In this document: one piece after another, positions 7,712 to 17,013 of the stretch
Numbering within the stretch: the first letter of the stretch is position 1
How the letters are laid out: each line of letters begins with the position of its first letter
From: Niveibacterium terrae
GTDB lineage: Bacteria; Pseudomonadota; Gammaproteobacteria; Burkholderiales; Rhodocyclaceae
Assembly: GCF_048213115.1 (NCBI RefSeq)
Contig: NZ_CP172404.1
Coordinates: forward strand, 3,348,001-3,412,000
DNA length: 64,000 nucleotides
Direction: 5' to 3'
Notes under the pieces: generated by a model
What the model was told of the DNA's origin: nothing
The model's input: the letters and a program-made list of their open reading frames with translations, nothing else
Database searches by the model: none
Made by a program: the position numbers and the translations under genes

Positions 7712-9001
7712 ATGCCCGCAACACGTCCCGCATCCGGAATCGCCCCCTACTGGACCCGGCTTCCGTCCTTCCTGCTCTATCCCTTCTCGGCTGAACCGCT
7801 GCTCGTCTGCGTCGGACTCGCCCTGCTCGCCAGCTTCGCGGCGATGATGTTCGCACCGCTCAGCTCGGTGCTGTCGATCGTCGTCTTCGTCAGTCTGATG
7901 CGCTATGGCTTTTTCGTGCTCGAACGCACGGCCCGCGGCTTCATCGACGACACCCGGATCGTCTTCGACTCCGCCCACGGCGGCAAGAACCTTCCCTACA
8001 AACAGGTCGCCGTCGCTCTGGTCGGCGGCACGCTCTGCGCGATCGCCGGTGCGCTGGGCGGCCCCAATGCGGCCTGGCTGAGCCTGGGCCTGCTGGCCAT
8101 GCTCTGGCCGGCCAACACGATGGTGCTCGCGCTCGACAACGACCTCGGCGAATCGCTGAACCCGGCCCGGCTCTGGGAGATCGCGTCGCGGATCGGTGTG
8201 CCTTACCTGGGACTGTGCGCCTGCCTGCTGCTGATCTTCTTCAGCGGCAATTTCCTGCAGGGCTTTCTGGCTAACGCAGCGCCGCATGCGCTGATCGTTC
8301 CGCTGGCGAGCTTCGCCTCCTGCCTGTCCACGATCGCGATGTTCCGGATGATGGGCTATGTGCTCTACCAGTATCACGAGGAGCTGGGACACGATGTGCG
8401 GATTGGCTTCGAGGAGCAGAGCGGATTCAAGGCGGCCGATCCGCGCGCGGCCCGGGCCTCGAGGATCGCCGAGCTGCTCGGCGAGGGGCGAGGAGAGGAA
8501 GCGCTCAAAGAGGCGCGCGATGCCGTCCGCGAAGCGCCTGCGGACTTTGAGGCCCAGGCGAGGCTGCACCGCCTGCTCGGCGCCCTGCCCGGGCACGAAA
8601 AGGCGCTGGCCGATCACGCCCGGCTCTGGCTGCCGGCCCTGCTCGGCGCCCGGCGCGGCAGCCAGGCTCTGGAAGTGTTCGAAGCCGTCCGCGAACGCGA
8701 TCCGGGCTTCCTGCCCGCCAACGCCGATGATCGCCTGCCGCTGGCCGAAGCGGCGTTCAAGGCTCATCACTATGATGCGGTAAAGTCGCTGATCAAGAAC
8801 TTCGACCGCCTCTTCCCCGGCCACCGGGATATCCCGTCCATCTACCTTCTCGGGGCCCAACTGCTGCTCGAACAGGGCCGCGACGAGGAGCAAGCCGAGC
8901 GCATCCTGAAAGCGCTACAGAGCCATTACCCTCAGCACCCGGTCGCGCTCGAGGCCGCAAAGCTGCTCGAACTCGCCGCCCGGCTGCGCAGCGTCGGCTG
9001 A
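7712..9001 (+). CDS. Membrane protein with C-terminal TPR-like region, function unknown
   Basis: A 429-residue protein. The first half is hydrophobic, with about five or six membrane helices (near residues 24-45, 47-65, 95-112, 115-135, 165-190 and 193-215). The second half (about 235-429) is helical and Ala/Leu/Glu-rich, with TPR-like periodicity: ASRIAELLGEGRGEEALKEA, HRLLGALPGHEKALADHARL and the YLLGAQLLLEQGRDEEQAE stretch. This suggests an inner-membrane protein with a cytoplasmic protein-interaction domain. I recognise no catalytic motif. It is convergent with the rhomboid gene, 5 nt between stops. Confidence 0.8.
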   Translation: MPATRPASGIAPYWTRLPSFLLYPFSAEPLLVCVGLALLASFAAMMFAPLSSVLSIVVFVSLMRYGFFVLERTARGFIDDTRIVFDSAHGGKNLPYKQVAVALVGGTLCAIAGALGGPNAAWLSLGLLAMLWPANTMVLALDNDLGESLNPARLWEIASRIGVPYLGLCACLLLIFFSGNFLQGFLANAAPHALIVPLASFASCLSTIAMFRMMGYVLYQYHEELGHDVRIGFEEQSGFKAADPRAARASRIAELLGEGRGEEALKEARDAVREAPADFEAQARLHRLLGALPGHEKALADHARLWLPALLGARRGSQALEVFEAVRERDPGFLPANADDRLPLAEAAFKAHHYDAVKSLIKNFDRLFPGHRDIPSIYLLGAQLLLEQGRDEEQAERILKALQSHYPQHPVALEAAKLLELAARLRSVG

Positions 9002-9006
9002 AGAGT

Positions 9007-10437
9007 TCAGGCTCCGGGAAAACGCTTGGCCAGCAGCGCCTCGGCGCGTTCGGCCTGAGCCGGCTGTCCGGCCTGGCGCCAGCCGCGCGCGAGCGCGCGG
9101 AGCAGGCCGGGGACCCAATGCCCTTTGCCGTCCCGGCTGGCCAGACGCAGGATCAGCGTTTCGGCGGCCGCGAGTTCCCCCGAATCGATCAGGCGCCGGG
9201 CGATCAGCGCCCAGGCCGGCAGCGCCAGAGGGGGCAAGGAAGAACCCAGATCGACGAGCGCAGCGGCGATCTGCTCGCCGGGAAGAGCGCTCTCGCGCAC
9301 CGCAGCGCGGCGCAGCAGATGCGCAGCCGCATCGGCGATCAACTCGGGCTTGCGCGCGAGATGCGCGACCCGCAGATAATTGCCGCAGACCATATCGTCC
9401 GCCCCCTGGGCGAGCGCGCGCGCATAGTCCAGGGCCGCACGATCGAACTGGAGCCGGGCGACATGGGCGGAGGCCTGTTCGAGCAGCTTGGCACGCGCTT
9501 CGTCGGCGTCGATCTTCAACACATGTTCGGCGCTCTTGCCCCCCCGGCGCAAGCGGTAGAGGCCGGTCAGCACCGCCCCGGCGATCAGCCCTCCGGCATG
9601 CGCCAGATAGTTGACGCGCCCGTTGGGGTCGAAGACGAAGCGCTCCAGCAATTCCTTGCCCAGCCAGACCGGCAGGATCACCAGAGCAGGCCAGCGCGCG
9701 GTGTCGAAGAATACGAAGAACCAATAGAAGAAGCGAACGCGGCGCAGCCCGAAGAGGACCACATAGGCCGCCATCACCGCCGAGATCGCGCCCGAAGCTC
9801 CCAGCGAATAGCCCCCCCGCTCGCTCCCGAAAAGCAGGTCGGGCGCCGCCGCCGCGAGTCCTCCGAGCAGATAGAGCAGGGCGAACCCCGCCGCGCCCAG
9901 CGAAGCCTCGACCGTATAGCCGACAATGAAGAGCAGCGCCATGTTCCCGGCCAGGTGCATCAGGTCGGCATGCAGGAACATGTGGGTGACCAGGGTCACG
10001 GCCGTCGGATGCGCGGGTTGAAGGCTATAGCGTTCGGAGAACACCTGCGCGCGCAACGCGTCGTAGCGCTCGCGCTGGGCGCGCCAGAGCGGATAGGCGG
10101 GATCGGCGGGGCGGATCACCTGGCCCGCCCGCAGCCGGTTCATGAAGGCGGGGTCCATCTCCATCGCACGGAATACCTGAGCCTCTTGCCCGGTCGCCAG
10201 CGCCCGGCGCAGGGTGTCGGCCTCGCGCAGCTTGCCTCGCCCACCCAGATCCGCGACATAGGCGGGCAGTTCGGTCGCCGGCAGGCGGGACTGCCGATAG
10301 TTCTCGAGCGCGGCGTTCAGGCGCTCGCCATCGCTTCCCTGGAGCAGAAAGACCACGACGCAGGCGAGGATCAGGCCCAGCGTGACCCAGGGCGGGCGGG
10401 ACCAGTCGGGACGGGCGGGCAGAGGCAGGATCAGCAT
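9007..10437 (-). CDS. Rhomboid family intramembrane serine protease with large N-terminal insertion
   Basis: A 476-residue membrane protein. The rhomboid core shows HMFLHADLMHLAGNM (residues 152-166), the nucleophile GASG (Ser215) and NYLAHAGG (His280), so the Ser-His dyad is present. Two additions stand out: about 110 soluble residues between helix 1 (18-33) and the core, and about 170 C-terminal residues resembling helical repeats (LARAQ-type, Ala-rich). Rhomboids cut membrane proteins within or near a helix; the substrate is unknown. Start set at the ATG at 10437, just before LILPLPARPDW; an in-frame start lies upstream at 10491. Confidence 0.88.
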   Translation of the reverse strand: MLILPLPARPDWSRPPWVTLGLILACVVVFLLQGSDGERLNAALENYRQSRLPATELPAYVADLGGRGKLREADTLRRALATGQEAQVFRAMEMDPAFMNRLRAGQVIRPADPAYPLWRAQRERYDALRAQVFSERYSLQPAHPTAVTLVTHMFLHADLMHLAGNMALLFIVGYTVEASLGAAGFALLYLLGGLAAAAPDLLFGSERGGYSLGASGAISAVMAAYVVLFGLRRVRFFYWFFVFFDTARWPALVILPVWLGKELLERFVFDPNGRVNYLAHAGGLIAGAVLTGLYRLRRGGKSAEHVLKIDADEARAKLLEQASAHVARLQFDRAALDYARALAQGADDMVCGNYLRVAHLARKPELIADAAAHLLRRAAVRESALPGEQIAAALVDLGSSLPPLALPAWALIARRLIDSGELAAAETLILRLASRDGKGHWVPGLLRALARGWRQAGQPAQAERAEALLAKRFPGA

Positions 10438-10590
10438 CCCCGGATTAGGCCGGAAAATACCGAAACAGTGCAAGGCCGTCAGTCCCCGCACTCATCCCGT
10501 GAGCCCCCGCTCGCTTCTTTTTCACACGGAATTTGGGGGGGCGCGCTGCACACTGCATAATCGCGGAGCATTCATCCCCCGGGCCATTCC

Positions 10591-11982
10591 ATGCCAAGCC
10601 GCTACCGAGTCATTCTGAACGGACAGATTCTCGCCGGGCACGATCCCGCCGAAGTCCGCGCCGCGCTTGCCCGCAGCTTCCGGATCGCCGACGCCCAGCT
10701 CGACCTGCTGTTCTCGCACCGTCGCATCATGATCAAACGCGATGCCAGCGCCGAGGAAGCGGAGCGCTTGGCCCGGCTGATCCGCGCCCTGGGCATGGAC
10801 GCCACGGTCGAATCCACCGCGCCGCCCCCAGAACAGGCCCCCGCACCGACTCCGGCCCCGGAACCGACATCAGCTCCAGCTTCGGCTCCCGAGCCGAAGG
10901 CCGCCGCGCCGCGCCCCGCCAGCGAAGAACTCTTCAGCCTCGCGCCTCCCGCACCGCCTTCGACGGCGCGAGAAACGGCGGTCGATCCGTCCGCCGACAA
11001 CGTGACCTGCCCGCAGTGCGGGGAGATCCAGCCCCGGCGCACGCTGTGCCGCCACTGCGGCTTGGACATGCCGCGCTACCACCGCGCGCAGGCCGCGCTG
11101 CAGGCCGAACCGCCGCCCACCGCACAGCCGTCACAGCACGCTCGTCCAGAGCCTGAACGCGAAGTCAAAGCCGAAACCGCCGAGCCCGGCGAGAGCGCGC
11201 CACTGCTCTCGCTGAGCTTCTCCGGGCGCCTCCCGCGCATGGCCTATCTGGGCGGCAGTCTGTTCGGCACCGGCGCGGCGCTGAGCTTGATAGCGCTGGG
11301 GCTCTCATCGGGCATCAAGGGCCTGGGCACACTAGCGATGCTCGCGCTGCTGATCTATACGTTCCGGATCGCCGCGCTGCGCCTGCACGACACCGGCCGC
11401 AGCGGCTGGATGTCGCTGCTGATGCTGGTCCCGCTGCTCGGCCAGATCTTTGCGCTCGCTCTGCTGCTGATACCCGGCGACGAACTCGAAAACGACTACG
11501 GCGAAACGCCCGAAGCGGGCGGAGGCAAGGCCGCGTTGATGGGCCTCGCGTTGATCGCGCTGGCACTAACCCTGAGCTACAAGGCTATTGAGCGCGACCC
11601 GGTCGCTGCCCGCGAAGCCCTGCTGGGCATGGGTTGGGGGCAGCGTGCCCGCCCCGCACCCAAGGCCGTCGAAGCGCCACCGCCTCCGGCCGAAACCGAG
11701 CCGCAGACTCCGCGCTACGCGTACGAAAACCAGGTCGCGCTGTATTCGGCCAGCGATTGCGATTCGTGCGCGGCGATGCGACGCTGGCTGCAGAGCCAGG
11801 ACATCCATTTTGTCGAACACGCGATCGATGCGAATCCGGCCGCCGCCGCAGCACTCAGGGAGAAGCTCTCCCGCGCGGGAATCGACGGTCAGATCCGGCT
11901 CCCGGTGCTCGAGGTGAACGGCGAGATGATCGCCAACGATCCCGAGATCAGCGAAGTGCAGAAGCACCTGAAGATGAAGTAA
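10591..11982 (+). CDS. Fusion protein: zinc ribbon, DUF805 membrane domain, glutaredoxin-like domain
   Basis: A 463-residue protein in five parts: an N-terminal alpha/beta domain (1-75) of unknown family; a Pro/Ala-rich linker; a CPQCG...CRHCG zinc ribbon (about 134-155); a DUF805-like membrane region with four hydrophobic helices (about 215-335) containing RMAYLGGSLF and RLHDTGRSGWMSLL; and a C-terminal glutaredoxin-like domain with CDSC (about residues 390-393) and an LPVLEVNGEMI cis-Pro segment. The CxxC suggests thiol-disulfide activity tethered to the membrane. Which side the redox domain faces is unclear. A terminator follows at once. Confidence 0.85.
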   Translation: MPSRYRVILNGQILAGHDPAEVRAALARSFRIADAQLDLLFSHRRIMIKRDASAEEAERLARLIRALGMDATVESTAPPPEQAPAPTPAPEPTSAPASAPEPKAAAPRPASEELFSLAPPAPPSTARETAVDPSADNVTCPQCGEIQPRRTLCRHCGLDMPRYHRAQAALQAEPPPTAQPSQHARPEPEREVKAETAEPGESAPLLSLSFSGRLPRMAYLGGSLFGTGAALSLIALGLSSGIKGLGTLAMLALLIYTFRIAALRLHDTGRSGWMSLLMLVPLLGQIFALALLLIPGDELENDYGETPEAGGGKAALMGLALIALALTLSYKAIERDPVAAREALLGMGWGQRARPAPKAVEAPPPPAETEPQTPRYAYENQVALYSASDCDSCAAMRRWLQSQDIHFVEHAIDANPAAAAALREKLSRAGIDGQIRLPVLEVNGEMIANDPEISEVQKHLKMK

Positions 11983-12008
11983 CGGCCACCCTCGGGTGGC
12001 CGCCTTTT
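11983..12008 (+). terminator. Rho-independent terminator
   Basis: CGGCCACCC-TC-GGGTGGCCG followed by CCTTTT, one base after the stop of the DUF805 fusion gene. The T run is short. Confidence 0.75.
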
Positions 12009-12023
12009 CGTCCAATCGACGGC

Positions 12024-14798
12024 TTACTTCGCGCTCTTTGCAAAGTCTCCGGCATGGACGCCGACGAACTTGTCCGGATCGATGTACTTCTTCACCGCGG
12101 CATTGACCTCGGCAGTCGTGACGGCCTTCAGCTTCGCCTCGAAGCCCTCTTCCCACTTCATCGTCCGCCCCAGCCACAGATCGCCGGCCAGTCCGACGGC
12201 GAGCGCGCCGTCGCGCGTACGGCCGATCGCCGATTCCTGCAACAGGCCGCGGCGCGCGTCCTCAAGTTCCTGAGCGCTGACGCCATCCTTGACCAGACGG
12301 ACCAGTTCCTCATGGACGGCCGCCTGCAGCTTCGCAAGGTTCTGCGGCGCATGGATCGCATAGAGGCTCAGGCCCGAATTCGCGTCGGTCGAGGACAGGT
12401 TCAGGCTGCTGCCGACCCCGTAGCTGAGGCCCTCCTTCTGGCGGATACGGTCGGCGAGCCGGCTCTTCAGACTTCCACCGCCGAGGATCGTGTTCGCGAG
12501 CACCAGGGCCGGAGCTTCGGCCGCCTCGTCGTTGACGGGCAGGCTCTGCCGGGCGAGGAAGAAGGCGTTGGCCTTCTCGGGCGTCTCGAATTTCAGCACG
12601 GCCGGTTTCTTCGCGCGGAAGGGATGGGGAATCCGCGCATAGGCGCGCCCGGCCTTCCAGTCGCCGAACAGCGCGGCGAGCTGGGTCTTCGCGGCCGCCT
12701 CATCGAAATCGCCGACCAGCGCGATCTGCGCGTCCTGGGCTCCGAAGAAGTCCTTGTGGAAGGCGCGCAGCTCTTCGGCCTTGATCGCCTTCAGATCCGC
12801 GATCGCCTCGTCCAGCGTCGACGCGTAGCGCCAGTCCCCCTTCAGGTACGGGTTTTCGTAGCGGGACAGCGCGAGGCTCGCGATCGCCTGAGGCTCGCTG
12901 CGACTCGCTTCGATCGCGGTCAGCTCCCGGGCGCGCAGCGTTTCAAGCTCGGCGGCCGGGAAGTCGGGACGGCGCAGCATGTCGGCGAGCAGCGGCAGCA
13001 GACCGGCGAGCGTGTCGCGCCGGGCTTCGAAATTGACGCTGACCAGGTTCCCGGTGCGCCCTATGCTCACGGTCGCCTTCAGCGCTTCGAGCTTGTCCGC
13101 GATCTGCGTCTTGTCGAGCCCCGCAGCGCCGTTCTGGAGCATGTCGACCGCGACATCGGCGACCGCCTCTTGCCCGAACAGCGACTTCTCGTCGCCGAAG
13201 CGCAGCGTGATGTGGCCGTTGACAGTGTTGCCGCGGTTCTTCTTCGTCAAAAACGCGAGCTTGGCGCCGTTCGCGAGCGCCAAGCGGTGCGTGCGCGCCT
13301 CGATGTTGGCCGGACTCGAATCGAAAGCCTCGCCCGCTTCGACAGCGCGGCGCCCCACATAGCCTTTGAGCAGCTCTCCGGGCTTCGCCTCGTCCGGCAG
13401 CGCGACGCGCTCGGGCTTGTCGGTCGGAGTGAACAGCCCGACGGTCCGGTTGCTCGCCTTGAAGTAGTTCGCAGCAACGCGCTGCAGGTCGGCCAGCGTC
13501 ACCGCGTCGACCTGATCGCGTTCGAGGAAGAGCAGGCGCCAGTCGCCCTGCGCGATCGCCGAAGACAGCGCGATGCCCAGCGCATCGGGTTTGTTCATCA
13601 GCGCTTCGTGCGCGTTCGCGAAGCTGAGCTTGACCCTCTTGAGTTCCTCCTCGGTGACCGGGTGGCTCTGGATCTCGTCGACGGTCGCGAACAGGATGCG
13701 GCGCGCTTCGTCGAGCGAGCTCTTCTTGTCGACGACCGCGTAGAGGCTGAAGCTGCCCGGCTCGGCCGACTTCGTCGGTCCGGCGCCGACCGCGGCCGCC
13801 TTGTGCGTCTCGACCAAGGCCTTGAAGAGCCGTCCCGACGGATTCTCGTCGAGCACCGAGGACAGCACTTTCAGCGCCGCAACATCCGGATGGGGGCCGT
13901 TCGGGATGTGGTAGAGCGCCGCGACGACCTGATAATCGCCAGCCCGGGACAGGGTCACGGTCCGCTCGCCGTCCTGGACCGGATCGCGGGTCCAGGTCGG
14001 CTCGAGAACCCGGGCGGGCTTGGCGATCGCACCGAAGCGCTTCTGGATCTTCGCCAGAGCCTTCGCCTCATCGAACTTCCCGGTCAGCACCAGCACCGCG
14101 TTGTCGGGCTGGTAGTACTTCCTGTAGAAGGCCTGCAGATGGGCGATATTGACCAGTTCGACGTCGGAACGCGCACCGATCGTGCTCTTGCCGTAGTTGT
14201 GCCACTGATAGGCGGCGGCCTGCATCTTCTTGAACAGCACGGCTCCGGGATTGTTCTCGCCCGCTTCCATCTCGTTGCGCACGACCGTCATCTCGGAGTC
14301 GAGATCCTTCCTCGCGATGAAGGAGTTGACCATCCGGTCCGCCTCCATCGTCAGCGCCCAGTCGAGGTTCTCGTCGCTGGCCTGGAAGGTCTCGAAGTAG
14401 TTCGTCCGGTCAGCGGTGGTCGAGCCGTTGAAGTCCATGCCGTGCGACTTGAGTCCGGCGACCAGCGCGCCGTCCTTCAGAGTCGGCGTGCCCTTGAACA
14501 CCAGGTGTTCGAGCAGGTGGGCCATGCCCGTCTCGCCGTAGCTCTCGAAGCGGGAGCCGACCAGATAGGTCAGGTTCAGCGTCGCGGTCGGCTTGCTCGC
14601 GTCAGGGGCCAGCAGCACTTTCAGCCCGTTGGCGAGCCGGTACTCGGTCACGCCTTCGATGGCCGTGACGCGGACCGGCGCGCCGATCGCGGCAGCGACC
14701 GGACGTACGACATGTTGGGGGGTTTTCGGAGCCGCCGCGAAGGCGGGAGAAGTGGCCAGACAGATGGCCACCATCGCTGCAACAGGGGTCAGACGCAT
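12024..14798 (-). CDS. M16 family (pitrilysin-type) zinc metallopeptidase, secreted
   Basis: A 924-residue protein with a signal peptide (MRLTPVAAMVAICLATSPAFA), so probably periplasmic. The first half has the inverted zinc motif HLLEH (residues 94-98) within GMAHLLEHLVFKG and the downstream DENLDWALTMEADRM. A second M16-like half (about 490-900) lacks the zinc motif and would serve as the inactive lobe, as in other two-lobed members. The family degrades peptides inside a clam-shell chamber. Start chosen at 14798 to give the signal peptide; an ATG at 14882 would add a basic stretch before it. Confidence 0.92.
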   Translation of the reverse strand: MRLTPVAAMVAICLATSPAFAAAPKTPQHVVRPVAAAIGAPVRVTAIEGVTEYRLANGLKVLLAPDASKPTATLNLTYLVGSRFESYGETGMAHLLEHLVFKGTPTLKDGALVAGLKSHGMDFNGSTTADRTNYFETFQASDENLDWALTMEADRMVNSFIARKDLDSEMTVVRNEMEAGENNPGAVLFKKMQAAAYQWHNYGKSTIGARSDVELVNIAHLQAFYRKYYQPDNAVLVLTGKFDEAKALAKIQKRFGAIAKPARVLEPTWTRDPVQDGERTVTLSRAGDYQVVAALYHIPNGPHPDVAALKVLSSVLDENPSGRLFKALVETHKAAAVGAGPTKSAEPGSFSLYAVVDKKSSLDEARRILFATVDEIQSHPVTEEELKRVKLSFANAHEALMNKPDALGIALSSAIAQGDWRLLFLERDQVDAVTLADLQRVAANYFKASNRTVGLFTPTDKPERVALPDEAKPGELLKGYVGRRAVEAGEAFDSSPANIEARTHRLALANGAKLAFLTKKNRGNTVNGHITLRFGDEKSLFGQEAVADVAVDMLQNGAAGLDKTQIADKLEALKATVSIGRTGNLVSVNFEARRDTLAGLLPLLADMLRRPDFPAAELETLRARELTAIEASRSEPQAIASLALSRYENPYLKGDWRYASTLDEAIADLKAIKAEELRAFHKDFFGAQDAQIALVGDFDEAAAKTQLAALFGDWKAGRAYARIPHPFRAKKPAVLKFETPEKANAFFLARQSLPVNDEAAEAPALVLANTILGGGSLKSRLADRIRQKEGLSYGVGSSLNLSSTDANSGLSLYAIHAPQNLAKLQAAVHEELVRLVKDGVSAQELEDARRGLLQESAIGRTRDGALAVGLAGDLWLGRTMKWEEGFEAKLKAVTTAEVNAAVKKYIDPDKFVGVHAGDFAKSAK

Positions 14799-14891
14799 CC
14801 AGGAACTCACTTGAAATGGAGGGGAGGGCAGATTTTTCGCTGCCGTGATCGCGACTCTACGCGCCCTGCAACAAAATGACATCCGCCTTGG

Positions 14892-14922
14892 TTGGCTGTA
14901 GATATGCGCGGATCGTTATAAT
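14892..14922 (+). promoter_or_regulatory. Probable promoter of purC
   Basis: A consensus TATAAT (14917-14922) lies 26 nt before the purC start. TTGGCT (14892-14897) is a possible -35 with a long 19-nt spacer. No PurR-like operator was recognised. Confidence 0.5.
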
Positions 14923-14948
14923 CGCGTCTTTGCCCCGGACAGCCCGCC

Positions 14949-15842
14949 ATGACCCAGCCCCTCTATGAGTCCACGATCCGCAGCCTGCCGCTGCTCGGTC
15001 GCGGCAAGGTGCGCGACATCTACGCGGTCGGCGACGACAAGCTGCTGATCGTCACGACCGACCGCCTCTCCGCATTCGACGTGATCCTGCCCGATCCGAT
15101 TCCGCGCAAGGGTCAGGTGCTCAGCGAACTCGCGAACTTCTGGTTCGACAAGCTCGCCCACGTCGTACCGAACCAACTGACCGGCATCGCGCCGGAAACC
15201 GTCGTCGCCGCCGACGAGCGCGACCAGGTGGTCGGTCGGGCTCTGGTCGTCAAGCGCCTGAAGGCGCTGCCGATCGAAGCGGTCGTGCGCGGCTACATCA
15301 TCGGCGGGGGCTGGAAGGACTATCAGGCCAGCGGCTCGGTCTGCGGCATCGCGCTGCCCGCGGGCCTGAAGCAGGCCGCGAAGCTTCCCCAACCGATCTT
15401 CACCCCGTCGACGAAAGCCGATCTGGGCACCCACGACGAGAACATCAGCTTTGAGCAGTGCGTCGCGCTGGTCGGAGCCGAACTCGCTGCCCAGGTTCGC
15501 GACACCGCGATTCGTCTCTACTCGGAAGCGCGCGACTACGCCGCCGGCCGCGGCATCATCATCGCCGACACGAAGTTCGAGTTCGGTCTGGATGCCACCG
15601 GCACGCTGCACCTGATCGACGAAGCGCTGACGCCCGACTCCTCGCGCTTCTGGCCTGCCGCCAGCTACCAGGAAGGCATCTCGCCGCCCTCCTTCGACAA
15701 GCAGTTCGTCCGCGACTATCTGGAAACGCTGGACTGGAACAAGCAGGCGCCCGGCCCCCGGCTGCCCGCCGACGTGCTCGCGAAGACCAGCGCCAAATAC
15801 GTCGAAGCCTACGAAAAGCTGACCGGCAAGACGCTCGGCTGA
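14949..15842 (+). CDS. purC: Phosphoribosylaminoimidazole-succinocarboxamide synthase (SAICAR synthetase)
   Basis: A 297-residue enzyme of purine synthesis that joins CAIR and aspartate using ATP. Typical motifs are GRGKVRDIYAVGDDKLLIV near residue 17, the DRLSAFDVILPDPIPRKGQV segment, RGYIIGGGWKDY, and IADTKFEFGLD followed by IDEALTPDSSRFW. It is the long form (about 300 residues) common in proteobacteria and yeast rather than the short E. coli form. It is a single-gene unit between its own promoter and terminator. Confidence 0.97.
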   Translation: MTQPLYESTIRSLPLLGRGKVRDIYAVGDDKLLIVTTDRLSAFDVILPDPIPRKGQVLSELANFWFDKLAHVVPNQLTGIAPETVVAADERDQVVGRALVVKRLKALPIEAVVRGYIIGGGWKDYQASGSVCGIALPAGLKQAAKLPQPIFTPSTKADLGTHDENISFEQCVALVGAELAAQVRDTAIRLYSEARDYAAGRGIIIADTKFEFGLDATGTLHLIDEALTPDSSRFWPAASYQEGISPPSFDKQFVRDYLETLDWNKQAPGPRLPADVLAKTSAKYVEAYEKLTGKTLG

Positions 15843-15868
15843 AACCTCGCGAGCAAGCCCGTCACGAC

Positions 15869-15897
15869 AAAACGGCCCGGAATCCCGGGCCGTTTTT
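15869..15897 (+). terminator. Rho-independent terminator after purC
   Basis: A 9-bp stem ACGGCCCGG/CCGGGCCGT followed by TTTT; A-rich on the other side, so it may also stop minus-strand transcripts coming from the HDOD gene. Confidence 0.9.
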
Positions 15898-16007
15898 CAT
15901 TGCCTGAAGCGCTTCAGATAGTCCGCCAGCGGCTCCAGCCCCATCGCCTTGCGGCGCTGACCGATAATCGCCTCGTCCTCGCGAGGAAAAAGCCGAACGG
16001 ACATCAT
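15897..16007 (-). CDS. Possible small protein, 36 residues, unknown
   Basis: A short minus-strand frame starting with two ATGs and ending at the purC terminator. It reads MMSVRLFPREDEAIIGQRRK at its start, then AMGLEPLADYLKRFRQ. Composition looks protein-like and amphipathic rather than random, and it lies 46 nt downstream of the HDOD gene on the same strand. The ribosome-binding site is weak. It could be a real small gene or the remnant of a longer one. Confidence 0.3.
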   Translation of the reverse strand: MMSVRLFPREDEAIIGQRRKAMGLEPLADYLKRFRQ

Positions 16008-16053
16008 CCGCGCTCATCGGTGTGATCCGCGGCCGAGCGTCCGGCTCTCTCCG

Positions 16054-16911
16054 TCAACCGCGCAGCGCGACGAGCGCTTTGCGCCTCTCCTCGGCCGCGG
16101 CGCTGGTCAGCTCAGCGAACTGCTCGGGCGTCATGCCGAAAGTCGCCGCCTCCAGCAGCTCGCCCCTCTGCCGCTCCAGCTGCAGACTCAGCGGGTTCGG
16201 CGTCTCGGCCGCCAGATTCGCAACGAACAGCACATCGGCGAGTCCGCCCAGCGGAATCGCCCCGCCGTAGATCTCGGGATCGTCGATCGCATCGCGGATC
16301 TGCTCAGGAACGCCCAGCGCTTCGAGCACCGCGCGGCTGACCGCCTTGTGCCAGGAGAGGATCAGATCGGACAGGTCCTGTTCGCGGTCGAGCAGGGCCG
16401 GATAGTCGGAGGCCTTGTCGAGCAGATAGAACTGGCCGATGTCGTGCAGCATTCCGGCCAGCATCGCCTCGTCAGGCTTGGCTTGGCCTTGTTGCCTCGC
16501 CAGCGCATAAGCCCAGGAGGCGACATCGATCGAGTGATCCCAGAGCCTCGCCGCATAGCCGCGAGCCGCGCCCAGACGCTCGGAATGCGCAAGCTGCGAG
16601 GTCGAGACGATGAGCGCGAGCGAGCGCACCGCGGCAGCACCGACGCGCAGTACGGCCTGCTTCAGATCCTGGATGGGCCCGCCGACGTTCGCATACAGCG
16701 CCGAGTTGGCCAGGCCCAGCAGGCGCGCGGCAAGCACCGGTTCGAGCTGGATCAGCGGTATCAGGTCGTCGAGGCTGAAATCGTCGCGTTCGAGCAGGCG
16801 GTTGATCTTAACCGATACTTCGAGGAAAGTCGGAAAGGCAAGCGGCCCCCCCGCCAGCTCCTTCTCGATCTCGGCCGCCAGAGCTTCCCTTTGTTGCTGG
16901 GCTTTATCCAT
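16054..16911 (-). CDS. HDOD domain protein (first copy)
   Basis: A 285-residue cytoplasmic signalling protein. The HDOD domain covers about residues 20-225: FPTFLEVSVKINRLLERDDF, VLAARLLGLANSALYANVGG, and GMLHDIGQFYLLDKASDYP with the HD pair in place. HDOD proteins are HD-GYP relatives that usually lack the full catalytic set; most are thought to be regulatory. Start at 16911 follows GGAGAC at a suitable distance. Divergent from prlC with 102 nt between starts. A second HDOD protein lies at 20393. Confidence 0.88.
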   Translation of the reverse strand: MDKAQQQREALAAEIEKELAGGPLAFPTFLEVSVKINRLLERDDFSLDDLIPLIQLEPVLAARLLGLANSALYANVGGPIQDLKQAVLRVGAAAVRSLALIVSTSQLAHSERLGAARGYAARLWDHSIDVASWAYALARQQGQAKPDEAMLAGMLHDIGQFYLLDKASDYPALLDREQDLSDLILSWHKAVSRAVLEALGVPEQIRDAIDDPEIYGGAIPLGGLADVLFVANLAAETPNPLSLQLERQRGELLEAATFGMTPEQFAELTSAAAEERRKALVALRG

Positions 16912-17013
16912 GAACGTGATGTCTCCAGTGATTGATCCCGGCACGGCCAAAAACCATCCTGCTCCGGTTTTCGGCACAATGACGGCAAACCTTTGCCTTA
17001 TATATCGCACCCG

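Noticed and set aside
11634..14879. A 1081-codon open frame on the plus strand
   Set aside because: It lies opposite the M16 peptidase, whose motifs and signal peptide are clear. The plus-strand product is Arg/Gly/Asp-rich with no recognisable domain, as expected from GC-rich antisense.
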